Of a stretch of 64,000 nt of DNA, positions 52,205 through 59,897 are shown piece after piece; position 1 is the first letter of the stretch; every line of letters starts with the position of its first letter. The position numbers and the translations under genes were made by a program. The stretch lies in assembly GCF_025950095.1 (NCBI RefSeq), contig NZ_JAPDDR010000012.1:99804-163803 (forward strand), written 5' to 3'. The DNA comes from Luteolibacter rhizosphaerae (lineage in GTDB: Bacteria > Verrucomicrobiota > Verrucomicrobiia > Verrucomicrobiales > Akkermansiaceae). A model generated the notes under the pieces. That model ran no database searches, was not told the DNA's origin, and saw only the letters and a list, made by a program, of their open reading frames with translations.

Positions 52205-53344
52205 ATGGCTTCTTATCTGCGCTTCGAGAATGTCACACGGCGCTTCGGCTCCTTTACCGCCGTCAACAACGTCACGCTCGATATCGAAAAGGGCGAGACT
52301 TTCTCCCTGCTAGGCCCCTCAGGCTGCGGGAAAACCACCCTGCTCCGCATGGCCGCGGGCTTCGACAAGCCGGACAGCGGCCGCGTCCTCCTCGATGGCA
52401 AGGACATCACCCCTTTGCCGCCGGACCAGCGCCCGGTGAACACCGTCTTCCAGAGCTACGCCCTCTTCCCCCACCTCTCCATCCGCGACAACATCGGCTT
52501 CGGCCCGAAGATTGCGAAATGGGCTCCGGACGCAATCAAGCGTGGCGTCGATGAGATGCTCGAGCTCGTCGACCTGAAGGCCCACGCCGACAAGAAGCCC
52601 TCCCAACTCTCCGGCGGCCAGAAGCAACGCGTCGCCATCGCACGCGCTCTCGTCAACAAGCCCAAGGTTCTGCTCCTCGACGAACCCCTCGCCGCCCTCG
52701 ACCTGAAGCTCCGCCAGCGCCTCCTCGTCGAACTCGATGCCATCCACGACGAGGTCGGCATCACCTTCATCTATGTCACCCACGACCAGGGCGAGGCCAT
52801 GTCGATTTCCGATCGCATCGCCGTGATGAACAAGGGCGTGATCGAACAGGTCGGACCTCCCGCCGAGATCTACGAGGCCCCGCGCAGCTCCTTCGTCGCC
52901 GCCTTCATCGGCGATACCAATTTCCTCGATGGCAAGATCACCGAGTGCATCGACAGCCGCTTCTCCCGCTGCGAGGTGAAGGGCTTCGGCACCATCGTCA
53001 TCGACAACGACAAGCCCGTTAGCATTGGCGACCGCATCCACCTCTCGCTCCGACCCGAGAAACTCGTCGTCTCACGCGACCGGCCGAATACCACCGAGAT
53101 CGACAACGCCATCGAGGGCAAGGTCGAGGACGTCATCTACTACGGCTCCCATACCCGCTACTGGGTTCGCTGCGGCGAATGGCGACTCTGCGCCGAAATG
53201 CAGCACCGCCGCTATCAACTCGACGAGAGCTCTCCCAAATGGGGCGACACCGTCTGGCTCAAATGGCACGCCAACGACGGCTTCCTCCTCGAACAATACC
53301 GCGAGGAAGACGAAGGCATGCTCACACTCCCCGACGCCGACTGA
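52205..53344 (+). CDS. potA: Polyamine ABC transporter ATPase PotA-like
   Basis: 379 residues. Walker [14 protein letters not shown] (about 35-47), Q-loop [11 protein letters not shown], signature [15 protein letters not shown], Walker [13 protein letters not shown] and switch His YVTHDQGEA. The C-terminal TOBE-type domain (about 245-375) is typical of spermidine/putrescine and related importers. First gene of the importer operon; a permease gene starts at its stop (TGATG overlap). Confidence 0.93.
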   Translation: MASYLRFENVTRRFGSFTAVNNVTLDIEKGETFSLLGPSGCGKTTLLRMAAGFDKPDSGRVLLDGKDITPLPPDQRPVNTVFQSYALFPHLSIRDNIGFGPKIAKWAPDAIKRGVDEMLELVDLKAHADKKPSQLSGGQKQRVAIARALVNKPKVLLLDEPLAALDLKLRQRLLVELDAIHDEVGITFIYVTHDQGEAMSISDRIAVMNKGVIEQVGPPAEIYEAPRSSFVAAFIGDTNFLDGKITECIDSRFSRCEVKGFGTIVIDNDKPVSIGDRIHLSLRPEKLVVSRDRPNTTEIDNAIEGKVEDVIYYGSHTRYWVRCGEWRLCAEMQHRRYQLDESSPKWGDTVWLKWHANDGFLLEQYREEDEGMLTLPDAD

Positions 53345-54177
53345 TGAAGAAGGAGCAGAAGCCCGAACTTCTCGCCACGGCCCCCAGCCTCCTCTGGCTG
53401 GTGCTCTTCGTGCTGGTGCCGGTGGTTACGATCTTCGCCATCGCCTTCCGCCCCGCCCTCCCCGCCGGCGGCATCGGCGAAGGCTGGAGTCTCGATGCCG
53501 TCCGCGCTCTCGGCGACCCCAGCTATCCCGCGCTCTTTGTCCGCACCATCCTCATCAGTGCGCTCGCCACCCTCGGCTGCCTCGCCCTGGGTCTTCCCGC
53601 GGCCTACGCCATGGCCCGCCTCAGCCCGGCATGGCGCTCACGCATGCTGCTCCTCGTCATCGTCCCCTTCTGGACCAATTTCGTGATCCGCGTCTTCGCC
53701 TGGCAGCAGATCCTCCATGCCCAAGGCTACGTCGCATCCTTCCTCCGCAGCCTCCACATCATCGGCGAGAATGACCGCCTGTTAGGCAACACCGGTGCCG
53801 TTGTTATCGTCAGCACCTACACCTACCTTCCCTTCGCCATCCTGCCTCTCTTCGCCGCCGCGGAGAAGTTCGATTTCGGCCTGCTCGATGCCGCCCGAGA
53901 CCTCGGAGCCAAGCCCCTCCGCGCCTTCTTCTCTGTCTTCGTCCCCGGCATCCGCCAAGGGATCATCACCGCCTTCCTAGTCGTCTTCATCCCCATGCTC
54001 GGCTCCTACGTCGTGCCGGACATGGTCGGCGGCACAGGCACTCAGATGATCGGCAACAAGATCGCGCAGCGAAACTTCACCGATCGCAATCTCCCCGAAG
54101 CCGCGGCGCTCTCCGGCGCTCTCGCCCTCCTTGTCCTCGCCCCGATGTTTCTCAGGAGAAAGGAGAAGACCGCATGA
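53344..54177 (+). CDS. potB: Polyamine ABC transporter permease PotB-like
   Basis: 277 residues with about six membrane helices. The EAA loop that docks to the ATPase is present: AARDLGAKPLRAFFSVFVPG. It begins at the potA stop and ends at the potC start by 4-base overlap (ATGA). Two different permeases, as in polyamine (PotB/PotC) systems. Confidence 0.93.
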   Translation: MKKEQKPELLATAPSLLWLVLFVLVPVVTIFAIAFRPALPAGGIGEGWSLDAVRALGDPSYPALFVRTILISALATLGCLALGLPAAYAMARLSPAWRSRMLLLVIVPFWTNFVIRVFAWQQILHAQGYVASFLRSLHIIGENDRLLGNTGAVVIVSTYTYLPFAILPLFAAAEKFDFGLLDAARDLGAKPLRAFFSVFVPGIRQGIITAFLVVFIPMLGSYVVPDMVGGTGTQMIGNKIAQRNFTDRNLPEAAALSGALALLVLAPMFLRRKEKTA

Positions 54178-54950
54178 AACCCAGCCGCGCCCCGTTCATC
54201 ACCCTGATCGTCGTGCTGGTGTTCTTCTACCTGCCGATCCTCTTCCTCGTCATCAACTCCTTCAACAACTCCCGCTTCGCCTCGAAGTGGACCGGCTTCA
54301 GCACCCGCTGGTATGAGCGTCTCTTCGAGCGCACCGATATCCTTGCCGCCCTCGGCAACTCGGTAAAGGTCGCCACCGCCGCCAGCCTCTTCTCGATGAT
54401 CCCCGGCACCGCCGCCGCCTTCGCCCTCCACCTCTACAAGTCGAAGCTTCAGGATGCCCACCGCCTGCTCGTTACCGTCCCGCTCGTCCTGCCGGACATC
54501 CTTATGGGCATGAGCCTGCTGCTGCTTTTCGTCTCCTTCGGCATGAGCCTCAGCCTCGTGACCATCACCGTCGCGCATATCACCTTCTGCCTGAGCTACG
54601 TCGCTCTCGTCGTCCAAGCCCGTCTTCAGGACTTCGACTTCAATGTCGTCGAAGCCGCCCAGGATCTCGGCGCCACCAAGGTGCAGGCCTTCATGAAGGT
54701 CACCCTGCCCCTCCTCGCTCCCGGCATCCTCGCCGGCGGCCTGCTCGCCTTCACTCTTTCCATCGACGATTACGTCATCACCTACTTCGTCAAGGGCCCT
54801 GGCTCCGATACCCTGCCCACTCTCGTCTATTCCATGATCAAGAAGAGCAAGGACCTGCCCGTCATCAACGCCCTCTCCTCGCTCATGCTCATCGTCACCT
54901 TCGCGATCGTGTTCGTCTCACAGCGCCTCACCCGACCCGCCGTCTCCTGA
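54174..54950 (+). CDS. potC: Polyamine ABC transporter permease PotC-like
   Basis: 258 residues, six helices. The EAA motif is EAAQDLGATKVQAFMKVTLPLLAPG, with SIDDYVITYFVKGPGSDTLP near the end, a highly recognisable PotC motif. Second permease of the importer. Confidence 0.95.
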   Translation: MKPSRAPFITLIVVLVFFYLPILFLVINSFNNSRFASKWTGFSTRWYERLFERTDILAALGNSVKVATAASLFSMIPGTAAAFALHLYKSKLQDAHRLLVTVPLVLPDILMGMSLLLLFVSFGMSLSLVTITVAHITFCLSYVALVVQARLQDFDFNVVEAAQDLGATKVQAFMKVTLPLLAPGILAGGLLAFTLSIDDYVITYFVKGPGSDTLPTLVYSMIKKSKDLPVINALSSLMLIVTFAIVFVSQRLTRPAVS

Positions 54951-54953
54951 GCC

Positions 54954-55220
54954 ATGCCCGTCCGTCTCACCCCCGATCAGCGCAAGAAGGCCATCAACTC
55001 CATCGGCCGCTACCTTGAGGAAGAACTCGAACAAGACATCGGCGAAATGCAGGCCGGCTTCCTGCTCGACTACTTCCTCACCGAGATCGCCCCTATCGTC
55101 TACAACCAAGGCGTCGCCGATGCCCGCAGCTTCATCGACGAGAAGCTCCAGGACATCACCGGCACCTGCTTCGAACACGAACTCACCTACTGGACCAAGC
55201 CCCCGGGCAAAGGGAAGTGA
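54954..55220 (+). CDS. DUF2164 family protein
   Basis: 88 residues, cytoplasmic, helical and acidic. Matches DUF2164: LTPDQRKKAINSIGRYLEEELEQDIGEMQAGFLLDYFLTEIAPIVYNQGVADA. No function known. It sits 3 bases after potC and 91 bases before potD, inside the polyamine importer operon. Confidence 0.85.
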   Translation: MPVRLTPDQRKKAINSIGRYLEEELEQDIGEMQAGFLLDYFLTEIAPIVYNQGVADARSFIDEKLQDITGTCFEHELTYWTKPPGKGK

Positions 55221-55311
55221 GCCCTCAATCCGAATCCATCCCGGCCCTCTTCCACCGATTGAACATTGAAACTTCACCATTTGCTGTTTCCCTCATTCTG
55301 ATCCTGTCGCC

Positions 55312-56376
55312 ATGAACCGCCGCCACTTCATCACCGCATCCTCCGCCGCTCTCGCCGCGGCATCCCTCCCCTCCTGCAAATCCAAGGAAGGCAGCGCCGG
55401 CTCTGGCGGCGCCAAACAAACGCTCACCGTCTTCACATGGGCTGACTACCTCAGCGAGGAAGCCAGGTCCTCATTCGAGAAAGCGAACAACTGCACCGTC
55501 GTCATCGACACCTTCGATTCGAACGAGGCCATGCTCGCCAAGCTCGAATCCGGCGCTAGCGGCTACGACATCCTCGTCCCCTCCTCTTACGCCGTGCAGG
55601 CCCTCAAGCGGAAGGACATGATCCAGTCCCTCGATCACTCGAAGCTCCCGAACCTCAAGAACGTCGATTCCGATTACCTGACCAAGGCGCTCGACGCCAA
55701 GATGGAGTTCTCCGTCCCCTACATGCTCGCCCCCACCTGTCTCTGCTACCTTGCCTCCAAAGTACCGAACCCGGACAGCTCATGGGCCATGCTCGACCGC
55801 GCCGATCTCAAGGGCCGCATCACCCTGCTCGATGACATGCGCGAGGTCCTTGGTGCCGCGCTCAAGTTCCTCGGCCATCCGCTCAATTCCGTCGATCCCG
55901 CCCAGCTCGCCGCCGCACGCGACATCGCCATCGGCTGGAAGAAGCACATCGCGAAGTTCGAGAACGAGCAATACAAGACCGGCATCGCCTCCGGAGAGTT
56001 CTACCTCGTCCACGGCTACGCCGGCGACCTCATCCAAGCCAGCGAGGAGAACGAGGACATGCGCATCTTCATCCCGAAGGAAGGCACCTCCTTCCCCTGC
56101 GATGACCTCTGCATCCCGAAGGGCGCGAAGAACCTCGATCTCGCTCACGCCTTCATCAATCACCTCGCCGATGCCGAAGTCGCCGCGGAGAACATGGAAT
56201 GGATCGGCTACCGCGCCCCAAACTCCGCCGCCTACCCTCACCTCAGCGAGGATTTCCGCGGCAGCGAGCTCCTCTTCCCGCCCGCCGAACTCTTCGCCAA
56301 GTGCGAACCCATTGGCGATCTCGGCGATAAGCTCCCTCTCTGGACCGCCGAGTGGGACAAGGTAAAGACCGCCTGA
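55312..56376 (+). CDS. potD: Polyamine-binding lipoprotein PotD-like
   Basis: 354 residues. The start MNRRHFITASSAALAAASLPSC has a twin-Arg-like pair and a lipobox with Cys22, so it is probably membrane-anchored in the periplasm. The mature domain is the spermidine/putrescine-binding fold: LTVFTWADYLSEEA, VVIDTFDSNEAMLAKLESG, YDILVPSSYAVQAL, FSVPYMLAPT and a second lobe with SEENEDMRIFIPKEG. Ligand predicted from context only. Confidence 0.92.
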   Translation: MNRRHFITASSAALAAASLPSCKSKEGSAGSGGAKQTLTVFTWADYLSEEARSSFEKANNCTVVIDTFDSNEAMLAKLESGASGYDILVPSSYAVQALKRKDMIQSLDHSKLPNLKNVDSDYLTKALDAKMEFSVPYMLAPTCLCYLASKVPNPDSSWAMLDRADLKGRITLLDDMREVLGAALKFLGHPLNSVDPAQLAAARDIAIGWKKHIAKFENEQYKTGIASGEFYLVHGYAGDLIQASEENEDMRIFIPKEGTSFPCDDLCIPKGAKNLDLAHAFINHLADAEVAAENMEWIGYRAPNSAAYPHLSEDFRGSELLFPPAELFAKCEPIGDLGDKLPLWTAEWDKVKTA

Positions 56377-56629
56377 TCTCCGGTAGCGGAGACTCAAGTC
56401 CGCCGCACATCGTAGCGGAAACACTTTTTCGTGCTTCCCGCGGCTCGCGCCCGCTCTCAAGACGCCATCCTTCCTGCCACTTGCTCCCACCCGGAGAAAT
56501 CCTCTCGCCTCAGGAACACTCTCCTCTGTCGCGAAGTAGGGAAGTAGGGTTCTGAACATGGCCGAACCTCCGGATGGGACCCGCCCTCATCGTCAAGTCA
56601 TGCCTTGGAATCTATTTCCTCACTCCTTC

Positions 56630-57973
56630 ATGATCCGCCGATCCATCGCTCTCATCCTCCTCGCCCTCACCGCCAGGCTCCTCGCCGCCCCGCCCAACGT
56701 CATCGTCATCTTCACCGATGACCAGGGCTATGCCGATGCCGGCTGCTACGGCTCCCCCGACTTCAAGACTCCCTCCATCGATCGCCTCGCCCGCGAAGGT
56801 GTTAGATTCACCCGCTTCTACGCCGGCTCCGCCGTCTGCTCCCCCAGCCGCGCCTGCCTCATGACCGGCCGTTATCCATGGAAGGCCGGCCTCGAAGGCA
56901 ACGCCGCTGCCACCGTCTCCGAGTCCATCAACGACCTCTCCCAAGCCCCGCCCTCCTCACCCGGACTTCCCTCCAGCGAGCTCACCCTTGCCGAGCTCTT
57001 CCGCATGTCCGGCTACGCCACCGCCCACATCGGCAAGTGGCACCTCGGACCCGGACCCGGCATGAAGCCCCTCGACCAAGGCTTCAGCTACTCCTTCGGC
57101 CACATGAATGGCTGCATCGATAATTACTCCCACTTCGTCTACTGGGGTGGACCGAATCGCCATGATCTCTGGGAGAACAATCTCCGCGTCCACCACCCCG
57201 GCCGCTTCTTTCCCGATCTCATGGTCGAGAAGGCATCCTCCTTCCTCGAGGAGAACCGCGCGAAGCCCTTCTTCATGTACTTCGCGGTGAACCTTCCGCA
57301 CTACCCCTACCAGAGCGATCCCGAGATCGCCGCGCAATACGCCCACCTCCTCTACCCGCGGAATCTCTATGCCGCCGCCCTCGCCAGCATGGATGCCCGT
57401 ATCGGTCGCCTGCTCGACAAGCTCGACCAACTCGACCTCCGCAGGAACACCATCGTCGTCTTCCAAGCCGACCAAGGTGCATCCACCGAGGAGCGCGCCC
57501 ACGGCGGCGGCGGCGACAACGGTCCCTTCCGCGGCTCGAAGTTCAGCCTCTTCGAGGGCGGCATCCGCGTCCCCGCCATCATCTCTTGGCCCAGCACGCT
57601 TCCGCATGGCGAGACCCGCAGCGCCACCGCCCACGGCGCCGATTGGTTCCCCACCCTCGCGGCCCTCTGCAAGCTCCCGCTTCCAAGCAACCTCAGCCTC
57701 GACGGCCACGACCTTGGCACTGTCATCGCCTCCCCGGAGACCCCAAGTCCTCACCAGTTCTTGCAGTGGCGCCTCCAAGAACAATGGGCCGTCATCAAGG
57801 GCCCTTGGAAACTCATCCACCGCCCGAACGACGTCGCCAAGGACGGCCCGCCCCTCGACGAAGCCGCCAAACAATGGTTCCTCGTCAATCTCGATAACGA
57901 CCCCGCCGAAACCCGCAGCGTCGCCGCCGACCACCCCGGGATCGTCGAAGAGCTCAAAGCCCTCCGCCCCTAG
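56630..57973 (+). CDS. Secreted sulfatase (arylsulfatase family)
   Basis: 447 residues. The signal peptide is at 1-20. The maturation motif is CSPSR (Cys70-Arg74, in AVCSPSRACLMTGRYP), where Cys becomes formylglycine. The metal site is at the start, NVIVIFTDDQGYAD (Asp30, Asp31), and later H/D/N residues follow at HIGKWHLG, FQADQGAS and DNGPFRGSKFSLFEGGIRVPAI. The sulfate ester is unknown; it suits polysaccharide use. No sulfatase-maturing enzyme is in the window. ATG 56630 directly precedes the signal peptide. Confidence 0.93.
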   Translation: MIRRSIALILLALTARLLAAPPNVIVIFTDDQGYADAGCYGSPDFKTPSIDRLAREGVRFTRFYAGSAVCSPSRACLMTGRYPWKAGLEGNAAATVSESINDLSQAPPSSPGLPSSELTLAELFRMSGYATAHIGKWHLGPGPGMKPLDQGFSYSFGHMNGCIDNYSHFVYWGGPNRHDLWENNLRVHHPGRFFPDLMVEKASSFLEENRAKPFFMYFAVNLPHYPYQSDPEIAAQYAHLLYPRNLYAAALASMDARIGRLLDKLDQLDLRRNTIVVFQADQGASTEERAHGGGGDNGPFRGSKFSLFEGGIRVPAIISWPSTLPHGETRSATAHGADWFPTLAALCKLPLPSNLSLDGHDLGTVIASPETPSPHQFLQWRLQEQWAVIKGPWKLIHRPNDVAKDGPPLDEAAKQWFLVNLDNDPAETRSVAADHPGIVEELKALRP

Positions 57974-58056
57974 CTCCCTCTAGCCCGCCCCTCAAACCGC
58001 GCGGCAGCGCACACTTCGATTTGTGATTTGGAGATTAGTGATTAGTCATTTCTCCC

Positions 58057-58377
58057 ATGAAGCTCATCTTCGACCACATCGACTTCACCATCGTCGGCCA
58101 CCTCCAATCTCTTCTCGAAGCCGAAGGCATCAAAACCGAGATCCGCAATCTCAATGCCTCCAGCGCCGCCGGTGATGTCCCCTTCACCCAAGTCTATCCC
58201 GAGCTCTGGGTCCTCCATAATTCCGACGAAGCCCGCGCCAAGGAGATCGTCAAAACCTACCGCGACCAAGAAGCTGCCACCCCCGTGGGACCGGATTGGA
58301 CCTGCCCCGTCTGCAAGGAACGCGTCGAAGGCGTCTTCTCGGAATGCTGGAACTGCGGTGCCGCCGCCCCGAATTGA
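58057..58377 (+). CDS. DUF2007-family protein with zinc ribbon
   Basis: 106 residues. Start LIFDHIDFTIVGHLQSLLEAEGIKTEIRN is the DUF2007 (signal-transducing-protein-like) fold; the end CPVCKERVEGVFSECWNCG is a CxxC...CxxC zinc ribbon. No function is known. It sits in a low-GC leader (GATTTGTGATTTGG at 58018) that is probably the promoter region. Its stop lies 1 base from the convergent OM-protein stop. Confidence 0.85.
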   Translation: MKLIFDHIDFTIVGHLQSLLEAEGIKTEIRNLNASSAAGDVPFTQVYPELWVLHNSDEARAKEIVKTYRDQEAATPVGPDWTCPVCKERVEGVFSECWNCGAAAPN

Positions 58378-58378
58378 C

Positions 58379-59200
58379 TCAGAAACGCCAGGTCACGCCG
58401 GAATGCAGGGAGAAGTCCTTCCCCCGTGACCCGATGCCCGTTCCGGCTCCCAGTCGGATCGTGCAGGCATGAACCGGCGTCCAATACATCCCTGCCCCCA
58501 CCTCATGCTCCCCGTGCGTGTTGAAGTCCCCGATCGCTTCCACGCCCGCCGCCCACTCCTGCGTGATCTCTTGCCGCCATCCCAGCGAATAGCCGAAGGC
58601 ATAGTCCCCCCCGTCCGCCGCGATCCCGATCAAATTTCCGATCAGGCGGCGGCTTTCCCCGAACCGCCTCTCCATCATGAATCGGAATTGGAAGTGATCC
58701 TCCCCGTGGCGATGAATTCCCCCATGGCTATGGCCCGCCTCCGCGCCGTGCACGTGCGCACCGGAGCCTCCACCCGCAGGAGCATCGGGCCCTTGGTCGA
58801 TTCCTCCCGGGTTGCTGTTGTGGACATGCGTGGCCCCGTGGGAATGCCCTGACCCCTCGGCAAAGAGATAGCTCGCATAGACCCCCATCCGCCATCGCTT
58901 GCTCTCGATCGGTAGCAGATACAGTAGCATCGGGTTCACGCCCGAGTAGCCCCAGCCCTCTCCGTCGTCCGCGAAGCGCACCGTGCTCCCGAACGCCAGC
59001 CCCGGCGCGATCCCTGTTAGAAACCCGGGCTCGAACGACAGCTCATCCTCGCTGCCCTGCTTGCTCCACTCGAAGGCGCTGAAGGCCACCCCATGCCGCA
59101 CATCCGGCACCTCGGGATCATAGTTCAAAAGGAAATCCTGACCATGATGCGCGATGGCCATCGATGGAACAGAAGCAAGCAGGACAAGGAGTGCTCTCAT
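58379..59200 (-). CDS. Outer-membrane-like protein with a His-rich insert
   Basis: 273 residues. The signal peptide (MRALLVLLASVPSMAIA) is followed by HHG. The chain has alternating strands and ends DFSLHSGVTWRF, a typical beta-barrel C-terminal Phe. Between two strands, residues 117-169 hold 11 His (GHSHGATHVH, AHVHGAEAGHSHGGIHRH, EDH), with a Gly-rich linker. This suggests metal binding, perhaps copper, zinc or nickel. It is the last gene of a run behind a cytochrome and a copper-type protein, so copper is favoured. Confidence 0.8.
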   Translation of the reverse strand: MRALLVLLASVPSMAIAHHGQDFLLNYDPEVPDVRHGVAFSAFEWSKQGSEDELSFEPGFLTGIAPGLAFGSTVRFADDGEGWGYSGVNPMLLYLLPIESKRWRMGVYASYLFAEGSGHSHGATHVHNSNPGGIDQGPDAPAGGGSGAHVHGAEAGHSHGGIHRHGEDHFQFRFMMERRFGESRRLIGNLIGIAADGGDYAFGYSLGWRQEITQEWAAGVEAIGDFNTHGEHEVGAGMYWTPVHACTIRLGAGTGIGSRGKDFSLHSGVTWRF

Positions 59201-59217
59201 GGTCGTTCGTGGCAAGA

Positions 59218-59874
59218 TTACCGGCGACGGCGCAGCCCCATCACACCCATTGCGGCCGTAGCCAGCAGAGCCGCGGACGGCTCCGGCACGGTGGTGAAGT
59301 TTGTGTAGAAGCCCTGCCGCGGCAGCCCGCCCGTGGCCGGACCGTGGCTACCCATCGCCACCGTATACAGCCCCGGCTCCAGGTAGAGAGTCAGGCTGGC
59401 CGTCGTCTCCGTCGTGTTGCTCACGAAGCCTTGGAGCTGAGTCAGCCCTTCAGCCCATGGCACCAAGCCGTTGTTCTGATAGGTGTGGTTATCGGAGCCC
59501 GTGTTGTCCCAGCCCGACCAGATGGTGAAGGAGGGGAAGAGATACTGGGTATCACGCACGCCTTCCAGGAAGGGCACGCTGGCATTCCGACCCATCGTGA
59601 TGGTGAGATACACCGCCTCGGTAACTTCCACCGCGGCCCAACTGCTGGTGTGGGTCCAGCCCATGTTTTCGGCACCGGCGAATGCCGTGTCGTGCCACGA
59701 CCAGACGCCCACGTTGGCGTCCTCCACGTTCGGAGTCGTCACCGTTTCGTTGGCTCCGATCTGGATCGTCCAAGCGTATCCGATGCCGCCTTCCGCGGGA
59801 TCTTCATTCACGATCGTGGCGGCACGGGCGCTGGCATAGGCAGCCATGATCAAGGCAATAGGGATGTAGTTCAT
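59218..59874 (-). CDS. PEP-CTERM protein resembling copper-binding MopE/CorA
   Basis: 218 residues with a signal peptide (to about 18). The C-terminal sorting tag is VPEPSAALLATAAMGVMGLRRRR (196-218): PEP motif, helix, Arg cluster. The mature part has GWTHTSSWAA with Trp73-Thr74-His75 and later GSDNHTYQNNG with His130. In MopE and CorA of methanotrophs, a Trp-x-His motif and a second His bind Cu(I), with the Trp oxidised to kynurenine; that is known for those proteins and only suggested here. The gene is 23 bases past the cytochrome gene. The TTG at 59901 is an alternative start; ATG 59874 is preferred. Confidence 0.75.
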   Translation of the reverse strand: MNYIPIALIMAAYASARAATIVNEDPAEGGIGYAWTIQIGANETVTTPNVEDANVGVWSWHDTAFAGAENMGWTHTSSWAAVEVTEAVYLTITMGRNASVPFLEGVRDTQYLFPSFTIWSGWDNTGSDNHTYQNNGLVPWAEGLTQLQGFVSNTTETTASLTLYLEPGLYTVAMGSHGPATGGLPRQGFYTNFTTVPEPSAALLATAAMGVMGLRRRR

Positions 59875-59897
59875 AGTGTTCAGGGGTAGATGGTTTT

